Source of the DNA: Symsagittifera roscoffensis
Taxonomy: Eukaryota; Xenacoelomorpha; Acoela; Convolutidae
Length of the DNA: 64,000 bases
NCBI RefSeq assembly: GCF_963678635.1
Contig: NC_087071.1
Span: 21,977,194-22,041,193, forward strand
Direction of reading: 5' to 3'
The first letter of the stretch is position 1. Each line of letters starts with the position of its first letter. This document shows, piece after piece, positions 56,961-64,000 of the stretch. Below the pieces are notes generated by a model that made no database searches, was not told the origin of the DNA, and saw only the letters and a program-made list of their open reading frames with translations. The position numbers were made by a program, and so were the translations under genes.

Positions 56961-57525
56961 TTTTTCCTTGAAGCTGCAGTACAATCTTCAAAATGAAAAA
57001 GATAAACTTTGACAACAATAAAATAGAAAAGAGAAAAATGAAAAAGTATTTTTTAATTTTTTAAACGGTTTGAGTTTTTGTGTCCCGTACCGAGTCTTCA
57101 TTGAAAAAATTATGTCTTCATAATGGATTTTTTTAGAAAAAAATATCGGATACTAGCATCAAATTGAAAAAATTCTCCAAATAAGGTACACTCAAGAGTA
57201 ACAAAAAGTAACGAATTTTCTAAACGTTTAATTCTTGCAACTGATCGTTGCTCTCCTATTTCTTCCATTCCTTTTTATCATTGCTTCTTTGAGAGGCCAA
57301 GGTTTTTATATTATAAATCTCACACAATTATCGTTGCACGTTTGAGAAAAACTCGCACCGTCTGTTGCAATCAAGATTTTGTGATGTGATTGAATATTCT
57401 TTTTTGCTTTCTGTAATTACCATAAAAAAAATTTAAACATCAGGTATCATAATACAATAAAAAATTTTCCACCAAAAAAACTATGCTTTTGTCATGCTAA
57501 TAACTGAAGTGTGGCAGAATAAAAA
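56961..57525. other. AT-rich intron, nothing recognised
   Basis: No supported feature. A small CT-rich patch lies near 57250-57290. Confidence 0.4.
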
Positions 57526-57784
57526 TTATCTTAAGTTTGTTCTTTTGTTTCCTTGGTTATTATTTTTAACTTGACCCAAAACCTTTGCCTTGAGGGGTAA
57601 ACTTTTTGGCTTTACAACCAGTTGTAGTTTTGGTTTTGGTATTGGTTTCGGCTCCAGATGATCCATATTAACAATTCTGCTGCGCCCAATGGGGCCATTT
57701 TTGCCATAATCAGTAACCATCACAACAGGGATTGTAAAATGTTTTGGTGGATTGTCTTTAACAGTTTTCTTATTGGGGTTTTTC
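57526..57784 (-). CDS. Candidate second exon of a small basic Lys/Pro-rich protein
   Basis: On the minus strand an acceptor ATGAAG|G (57785-57786) opens a frame NPNKKTVKDNPPKHFTIPVV, then MVTDYGKNGPIGRSRIVNMD, HLEPKPIPKPKLQLVV, ending KNNNQGNKRTNLR and a stop at 57526. It starts in phase 2, which matches the donor of the candidate first exon at 62428. The sequence is unlike the surrounding AT-rich DNA and stays open for 86 codons. Lys/Pro-rich tails of this kind are disordered and often nuclear, but no domain is recognised. If real, it is nested antisense around receptor exon 58617. Confidence 0.45.
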
Positions 57785-58616
57785 CTTCATTTAAAACACA
57801 AATTATACGAGCAAAGTTCTCGTTGCAATGAATGAATAACAAAAAGAAATGCCTTTTCTTTGTTCTTCAAAAACTAATTTGTAATTTTTTTTTGGATTTT
57901 TTTCTTGCTTTCTATCAAAATTTTTGTTACTGTGACTTTTTATGAGCTACTTGTCACGCATTAACTCAAAGTGTACACCAGTTTTTTTGAAACGCAAATA
58001 CTCAAGTTCATCGCGTTATCAATATCCCTAATTAAAAAACTGAATACATTTTTTTAACCACAACATCATTCAGACGATGAAAATCTAGAGTCGAAATGGT
58101 CGAAATACAATCAAACCAAGTAAACTGAAAGCAGAGAGGACTACATTCAGCATATTGAAAATTTTGGTGTCCATAAACAAAAATTAAAATGGCAAACTAA
58201 AAATTGTGCTAGGTGAGAACCAATGCAGTTTCTTTAGTTTTAAGTTAGGTTTCTATTTTGGAACAATGAGGTCATTTCAGTTCCGGTCAAAAACGAGAAA
58301 AAAATCCGACACAAAGTTTTAAAAATACACATGAACATACAACGAACTTGACAAAACACACAGAGTTTAAGCTAATGAAATCAAGTTTCTTCTTAGAGAC
58401 ACTTTTATACTTAACATTCTGCTTCAGCGAGGCAGAATAATAGACGAAGAGTTGCAAGGCACTTCAAAAAATGCTTGATTAGTTCTGGGTACTTCTGCCT
58501 TCATTGATATGATAAAGTCAAAACTAAAACAATTTTTATTACATTTCCAAAAAAAACCTCAAAAATGACGCATAAGATTACGATATATCAGTTAAGTCAG
58601 TTTGATTTTGTTCCAG

Positions 58617-58684
58617 TGTGCAAGCGGAAACCGCTGAGAAAATAGTTCTGATGGAACGACAAAAACAATCTTCTCCATTGCCAG
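58617..58684 (+). CDS. Receptor cytoplasmic exon after the long intron
   Basis: The 68-base exon has acceptor TTTGATTTTGTTCCAG and donor CCAG|GTCAGT. It starts in phase 2, completing the AG of the transmembrane exon to a Ser codon, and reads VQAETAEKIVLMERQKQSSP, ending in phase 1. The AETAEK start resembles the candidate exon at 7344 (NTEAAEK). It would be the juxtamembrane cytoplasmic segment leading to exons beyond the window. Splice signals are good and the other two frames contain stops. It is short, so some doubt remains. Confidence 0.6.
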
Positions 58685-58697
58685 GTCAGTTAAATTA

Positions 58698-59239
58698 TTG
58701 TTCCGACTTTCGATACGAAAGTAACGGAATATTTGTGCTCGGGGTGGGGTGGGTTTTTTTTTCTTCAGACAAATTTCGACTTTTTAACTAGCCTTTTTTG
58801 ACCGAATTTTTTTATATCATTCAAAAGGTATTGTTGCCCTGAGCTTAAATTTAAAAAGATATTTCACCTGTGATCATTTTTCGTAAAGTTATGGGGGTTT
58901 AAAGATTGCCATTTTGGCCAATTTGAGACAATTAACGCGCGATATATTTCGCGCTATTAACGCGTAAGCGGAAGTTTAATTCGTCTTAGAAATCGTTCCA
59001 AATTGGTTGAAAGAAGCTTATTTGCCATAATTGATTTGTTACAATGAGCGAAACCTATTCTTTTGTACTTTATATGGCGTGTGGGGGGATGATTTCATAA
59101 AAAAAACTTCAATTTTTAGAATTTTTTTTTTTCATTTTCTTTTTATAACATTTAACTTTTTTTATGTTACTACTGCTTCATAAACCTTAAGAGGCAGTCG
59201 TAACATTCAGGGCTTCGCCCTGATACGAGCAGTCTTGTT
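58698..59239 (+). mobile_element. Hairpin-ended non-coding element, copy 5 (best preserved)
   Basis: The 542-bp copy begins 13 bases after the exon donor. 5' TTCCG/CGGAA and ACTTTCG/CGAAAGT pair in a perfect nested hairpin with loop ATA. Next come TGTGCTCGGGGTGGGG, GCGCGATATATTTCGCGCTA (itself a palindrome-like string), TTTATATGGCGTGTGGGGGG, then 3' ACTGCTT...GAGCAGT enclosing CAGGGCTTCGCCCTG. The last 200 bases are included in the downstream tandem array. Confidence 0.85.
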
Positions 59240-62090
59240 CAGTTTTTTACTTTTATTTACGGAGAATGAAGTAAAATTATCAACTTCGCTTAGAACAATT
59301 TTAAGAAGAGAGTATCTATTCGCTGGTCAAATTATGCGTACTAACAAGAAGTTTGAGCTTTGATAAACACAGATCTGTTTCAAAAAGCTTCATCAACCTT
59401 ATAAAATTTTAAACATTTTAAAATAATTGAGAAAACAAATTGTTCAAAAAAATCGAGAATCCCGCATCAAAAAAAACCTCAGCAGTTGATTCTGAAACGT
59501 ATTTTAAATCGTCAAAGTTTGTGCAATAAGGATCTATTTAAACAGAGGCGGATCTATTATTTTTTCGAGGGGCGGATTTTCAAAAAAAATTTATGTCGAC
59601 CAAATTGATTTTTCGAGCTCTCCCAAAGCACTAAAAAGTCCATGTTTTGGCGCAAAATTTTGAAAAAACAGGCCAAAAAAAGGCGTTTATAGTCAGTTTT
59701 GGAAAGTTATGACCAAAAATTACGTTCTTTCTGCGGCGCGCTCCTCCCTCAGAATTAGCAATAGTAATAAGCCCCCAAACCCCCAAACCCCCAAACTCAA
59801 GTTACAATGAGCGAAACCTATTCTTTTGTACTTTATATGGCGTGTGGGGGGATGATTTCATAAAAAAAACTTCAATTTTTAGAATTTTTTTTTTCATTTT
59901 CTTTTTATAACATTTAACTTTTTTTATGTTACTACTGCTTCATAAACCTTAAGAGGCAGTCATAACATTCAGGGCTTCGCCCTGATACGAGCAGTCTTGT
60001 TCAGTTTTTTACTTTTATTTACGGAGAATGAAGTAAAGTTATCAACTTCGCTTAGAACAATTTTAAGAAGAGAGTATCTATTCGCTGGTCAAATTATGCG
60101 TACTAACAAGAAGTTTGAGCTTTGATAAACACAGATCTGTTTCAAAAAGCTTCATCAACCTTATAAAATTTTAAACATTTTAAAATAATTGAGAAAACAA
60201 ATTGTTCAAAAAAATCGAGAATCCCGCATCAAAAAAAACCTCAGCAGTTGATTCTGAAACGTATTTTAAATCGTCAAAGTTTGTGCAATAAGGATCTATT
60301 TAAACAGAGGCGGATCTATTATTTTTTCGAGGGGCGGATTTTCAAAAAAAATTTATGTCGACCAAATTGATTTTTCGAGCTCTCCCAAAGCACTAAAAAG
60401 TCCATGTTTTGGCGCAAAATTTTGAAAAAACAGGCCAAAAAAGGCGTTTATAGTCAGTTTTGGAAAGTTATGACCAAAAATTACGTTCTTTCTGCGGCGC
60501 GCTCCTCCCTCAGAATTAGCAATAGTAATAAGCCCCCAAACCCCCAAACCCCCAAACTCAAGTTACAATGAGCGAAACCTATTCTTTTGTACTTTATATG
60601 GCGTGTGGGGGGATGATTTCATAAAAAAAACTTCAATTTTTAGAATTTTTTTTTTTCATTTTCTTTTTATAACATTTAACTTTTTTTATGTTACTACTGC
60701 TTCATAAACCTTAAGAGGCAGTCGTAACATTCAGGGCTTCGCCCTGATACGAGCAGTCTTGTTCAGTTTTTTACTTTTATTTACGGAGAATGAAGTAAAG
60801 TTATCAACTTCGCTTAGAACAATTTTAAGAAGAGAGTATCTATTCGCTGGTCAAATTATGCGTACTAACAAGAAGTTTGAGCTTTGATAAACACAGATCT
60901 GTTTCAAAAAGCTTCATCAACCTTATAAAATTTTAAACATTTTAAAATAATTGAGAAAACAAATTGTTCAAAAAAATCGAGAATCCCGCATCAAAAAAAA
61001 CCTCAGCAGTTGATTCTGAAACGTATTTTAAATCGTCAAAGTTTGTGCAATAAGGATCTATTTAAACAGAGGCGGATCTATTATTTTTTCGAGGGGCGGA
61101 TTTTCAAAAAAAATTTATGTCGACCAAATTGATTTTTCGAGCTCTCCCAAAGCACTAAAAAGTCCATGTTTTGGCGCAAAATTTTGAAAAAACAGGCCAA
61201 AAAAGGCGTTTATAGTCAGTTTTGGAAAGTTATGACCAAAAATTACGTTCTTTCTGCGGCGCGCTCCTCCCTCAGAATTAGCAATAGTAATAAGCCCCCA
61301 AACCCCCAAACCCCCAAACTCAAGTTACAATGAGCGAAACCTATTCTTTTGTACTTTATATGGCGTGTGGGGGGATGATTTCATAAAAAAAACTTCAATT
61401 TTTAGAATTTTTTTTTTCATTTTCTTTTTATAACATTTAACTTTTTTTATGTTACTACTGCTTCATAAACCTTAAGAGGCAGTCGTAACATTCAGGGCTT
61501 CGCCCTGATACGAGCAGTCTTGTTCAGTTTTTTACTTTTATTTACGGAGAATGAAGTAAAGTTATCAACTTCGCTTAGAACAATTTTAAGAAGAGAGTAT
61601 CTATTCGCTGGTCAAATTATGCGTACTAACAAGAAGTTTGAGCTTTGATAAACACAGATCTGTTTCAAAAAGCTTCATCAACCTTATAAAATTTTAAACA
61701 TTTTAAAATAATTGAGAAAACAAATTGTTCAAAAAAATCGAGAATCCCGCATCAAAAAAAACCTCAGCAGTTGATTCTGAAACGTATTTTAAATCGTCAA
61801 AGTTTGTGCAATAAGGATCTATTTAAACAGAGGCGGATCTATTATTTTTTCGAGGGGCGGATTTTCAAAAAAAATTTATGTCGACCAAATTGATTTTTCG
61901 AGCTCTCCCAAAGCACTAAAAAGTCCATGTTTTGGCGCAAAATTTTGAAAAAACAGGCCAAAAAAGGCGTTTATAGTCAGTTTTGGAAAGTTATGACCAA
62001 AAATTACGTTCTTTCTGCGGCGCGCTCCTCCCTCAGAATTAGCAATAGTAATAAGCCCCCAAACCCCCAAACCCCCAACCCCCCCCCCCC
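59039..62090. repeat. Four-copy composite tandem array, 761-763 bp unit
   Basis: Units start at 59039, 59802, 60563 and 61325 (TTACAATGAGCGAAACC). Each unit consists of the last 200 bases of the hairpin-ended element, about 300 bases of local intron and about 255 bases of a CAGAGGCGGATCT MITE, ending AACCCCCAAACTCAAG. Copies are almost identical. Minus-strand open frames of 64 codons repeated in units 2-4 are MITE-derived, not genes. Confidence 0.95.
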
Positions 62091-62114
62091 CCCCCCCCCA
62101 CAAATCCGCCCCTG
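61828..62114. mobile_element. Complete hAT-like MITE with 8-bp target duplication
   Basis: The 287-bp element runs CAGAGGCGGATCTATT to AAATCCGCCCCTG. It is flanked by the perfect duplication TATTTAAA at 61820-61827 and 62115-62122. This is the only copy in the window with both ends and target duplication. The partial copies in units 1-3 of the array stop at the C-rich internal tract. Confidence 0.9.
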
Positions 62115-62427
62115 TATTTAAAGTTTCAATAAAATTCTCGACAGCTTTTCTTGAATACTTTTTCTCATGGGTTCCCGTGAAAAAAAAACAACCACAAATT
62201 AAAACAACCATTTTGGACAAAAAGCGTTAAAAACTACACGCAAAAAAAATTACCATGGATTGTTGTTATAAGCAATTTTGTTCGCTTTTCGTATTTTTGA
62301 TTAAATAATCGATTTTTCTAAAAATTGAAAAAATGAAGGAGCATTTTTGTTCGCTTATTTGTATCTTTTATTAAATAGTCGATTGTTTCTCACAGATGAA
62401 AAAAATGAAGGAAGAGTATTTTCATAC

Positions 62428-62561
62428 TTTTTATCTAGATTTACATCTGGATGCTTCTTTTTGATTGAAGTTCTGATTGGAAGCTTTGTCTGAGGTTTCT
62501 TAGTTGTTGAATTTCTCGTTGGTAGCTTAGTTGGTCGCTTCTCAGTTTTAGTTTGAGGCAT
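62428..62561 (-). CDS. Candidate first exon of a small basic Lys/Pro-rich protein
   Basis: From ATG at 62561 the minus strand reads MPQTKTEKRPTKLPTRNS, TTKKPQTKLPIRTSIKKKHP, DVNLDK and reaches a donor AAAAA|GTATGA at 62427. The motif TKLPxR(N/T)S is duplicated, suggesting a short internal repeat. The phase-2 end joins the exon at 57784 to give a protein of about 130 residues, very basic and probably disordered. The intron would be about 4.6 kb and include the 762-bp array. Without splicing the frame runs on to 62355. Confidence 0.4.
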
Positions 62562-62564
62562 CAA

Positions 62565-63120
62565 AATAATTAATCAATGACAGTCCGTACTTTTCCAACA
62601 TTGAGTACCAGTTCATTTGTTTTCTGCTACGCCAAAATAGTCAAAACTTTTTCCATTTTCTTGGGTTTCTAATTTGACGTTCTAAAACTTAAGTCCCATT
62701 TCATTTTTTCGGTTGCGTTAATGAAAACTATCTTAAAATTTAATTCTAACATAATAAATCCGAAATTGCGATTGTGATTGAGTTCAATTTCAAAGCTGTC
62801 TAAGCTGTCAATTTCAAAGCAAAATCTAAAAGTCAAATTTTTGTACCATTTTTTATTATTGTAGTCTATTTTCAAAAAAGGCAAAGCGAGAAAAAAATCG
62901 AAATGTTAACAAGAAAAAACGTGATTTCATTGTGATTTTAAAATCATTTGGAATCACTAAATAACCAGGAAGAAGTCAGCTATTCGAAGAACAACTTTCG
63001 TTGATTTGAAGTCAATTGAATGGTATAATAAGACCGAGTGTAGTTATATATTCTTTTGTTTCGTAGTTTCAACATATATGTAGCCGAAGAGTACTTATTT
63101 TTAAATATTGCATTTTTTCA
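62565..63120. other. AT-rich intron, nothing recognised
   Basis: It contains a short direct duplication (CAATTTCAAAGCTGTC near 62787 and a shorter copy at 62808). The minus open frame 62669-62884 is unsupported. Confidence 0.4.
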
Positions 63121-63126
63121 CGGTAA

Positions 63127-63200
63127 GAGCGACATTTCGTAACAGGTGACAATTCGTAACAGGCGACAATTCGTAACAAGCGACATTTCGTAACAAGGCA
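63127..63200. repeat. Short tandem repeat GCGACAATTCGTAACAG
   Basis: Four units of about 16-17 bases alternate GCGACATTTCGTAACA and GCGACAATTCGTAACA. A reverse-complement remnant (GTCGCTTGTTACAAATTGTC) lies at 63301-63320, so the patch is bounded by inverted copies. Confidence 0.8.
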
Positions 63201-63397
63201 ATGGCAAGTAGAATGCGCTTGCTCCGCTGCGCTTACATCCGACCCGAGAAGAATATTCCGCGTGAATCAGTGGTCCCAGCTTAATCTACTGTTAAGAGTT
63301 GTCGCTTGTTACAAATTGTCCACTTTGCATAAAAAGCTACAACGCTTGTGTCAATTTAGATTCATTCAATCCAAATCTAGCTAACTGTTTTGGGGCA

Positions 63398-63587
63398 GTA
63401 CAACAGTGCCGAAGTACTACAGTGCCGAAATACATACAGTGCTGAAGTACAACAGATCCAAAGTACAAGAGTGCTGAAGTACAACAGTGCTGAAGTACGA
63501 CAGTGCCGAAAAACAACAATGCTGAAGTACAACAGTGCCGAAGTACAACAGTGCTGAAGTACAACAGTGCCGAAGTACAACAGTGCT
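63398..63587. repeat. 16-bp minisatellite running into the assembly gap
   Basis: Units of AGTACAACAGTGCCGA or AGTACAACAGTGCTGA repeat about a dozen times up to the gap. The true length is unknown. Open frames on both strands across it are repeat-derived. Confidence 0.9.
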
Positions 63588-63787
63588 NNNNNNNNNNNNN
63601 NNNNNNNNNNNNNNNNNNNNNNNNNNNNNNNNNNNNNNNNNNNNNNNNNNNNNNNNNNNNNNNNNNNNNNNNNNNNNNNNNNNNNNNNNNNNNNNNNNNN
63701 NNNNNNNNNNNNNNNNNNNNNNNNNNNNNNNNNNNNNNNNNNNNNNNNNNNNNNNNNNNNNNNNNNNNNNNNNNNNNNNNNNNNNNN
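63588..63787. other. Assembly gap of 200 N
   Basis: A run of N, probably a placeholder size, located at the end of the 16-bp minisatellite. Confidence 1.
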
Positions 63788-64000
63788 CCTAAATCCGCCG
63801 CCCCCTCCCCCTAGATCCGCCCTTGATTTTTATTTACAACCAATCTTGTTTTCACGTAAAATTTGAATAGAATATGATTTTAAAATTGAGGTGATTCTTG
63901 CATAAATAATAAATTCCCCAAATAATATATTTTGTTCATATTGACATCTTTAAACTTCATAATGTTACGCCATAGTTTATTTGTTTACGTCCAAACTGCA
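63788..64000 (-). mobile_element. End fragment of a CAGGGGCGGATCT-family MITE, then AT-rich DNA
   Basis: Immediately after the gap, CCCCTAGATCCGCCCTTG is the reverse complement of the MITE left end, ending near 63823. The remainder to 64000 shows no feature. Confidence 0.5.

Noticed and set aside
60353-62220. Repeated 64-codon minus-strand frames (and a 114-codon fusion) in the 762-bp array
   Set aside because: They read through MITE sequence and poly-G/C tracts and repeat only because the array repeats; no protein-family resemblance.
63398-63587. Regular short repeats resembling a CRISPR array
   Set aside because: The 16-bp units are contiguous without spacers, and the genome is eukaryotic.
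63337-63866. Open frames rich in CCTSALLYF or EVQQC and frames with X
   Set aside because: Products of the 16-bp minisatellite and the assembly gap.

Overview
This is a window of an AT-rich, intron-rich animal genome, most likely an invertebrate. Three things point that way: spliced exons with animal-type fibronectin III (FN3) domains, Polinton/Maverick-type virus-like transposons, and a Jockey-like retroposon together with hAT-type MITEs. There is no bacterial gene organisation. The species cannot be determined from the sequence.

Host gene (+ strand). Seven exons between 334 and 6219 encode consecutive FN3-type segments and one transmembrane helix. Every exon junction agrees in phase, so I read them as one single-pass adhesion/signalling receptor. 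Three separate downstream pieces all accept the phase-2 end of the transmembrane exon: a candidate exon pair at 7344-7509, a candidate alternative last exon with its own stop at 30804-30975, and an exon at 58617-58684. If the last is used, the intron after the transmembrane exon exceeds 50 kb and contains most of the window. The gene continues beyond both window ends.

Inside that intron are relics of two copies of one Polinton family in opposite orientation. Copy 1 lies between terminal repeats at 7621/11700 (left) and 30424 (right). It keeps a degraded protein-primed DNA polymerase B (25906-29797, +), an acidic protein (23825-24154, -), a minisatellite, a small opposite-strand gene (20463-20870, +) and a PC4-like gene (19676-20183, -). 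Copy 2 runs to a terminal repeat ending at 47106. It has the same acidic protein, minisatellite, opposite-strand gene and PC4-like gene, now inverted, and then the virion/integration block on the + strand: exonuclease-like protein, small membrane protein, packaging ATPase, basic ORF, integrase, capsid-type proteins, cysteine-rich membrane protein and adenain-like protease (38570-45388). Most genes carry frameshifts or stops, so both copies are dead. Together the genes describe a replication module (polymerase, PC4-like ssDNA binder), an integration module (integrase) and a virion module (capsid proteins, ATPase, protease).

Other elements. A Jockey-like retroposon fragment (- strand, 21430-22506) sits in copy 1, with a 530-bp tandem duplication across its 3' end. 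A three-unit diverged long repeat covers 7280-17865. There is a family of about 510-545 bp non-coding elements with conserved hairpins (five copies, 34851-59239) and several hAT-like MITEs, two with perfect 8-bp target duplications. A 762-bp composite array with four copies covers 59039-62090, a 61-63 bp arm foldback lies at 34027-34153, and there are several minisatellites. A possible two-exon gene for a small Lys/Pro-rich protein lies on the - strand (62561 to 57526), nested around the receptor exon at 58617. A 200-base assembly gap is at 63588-63787.
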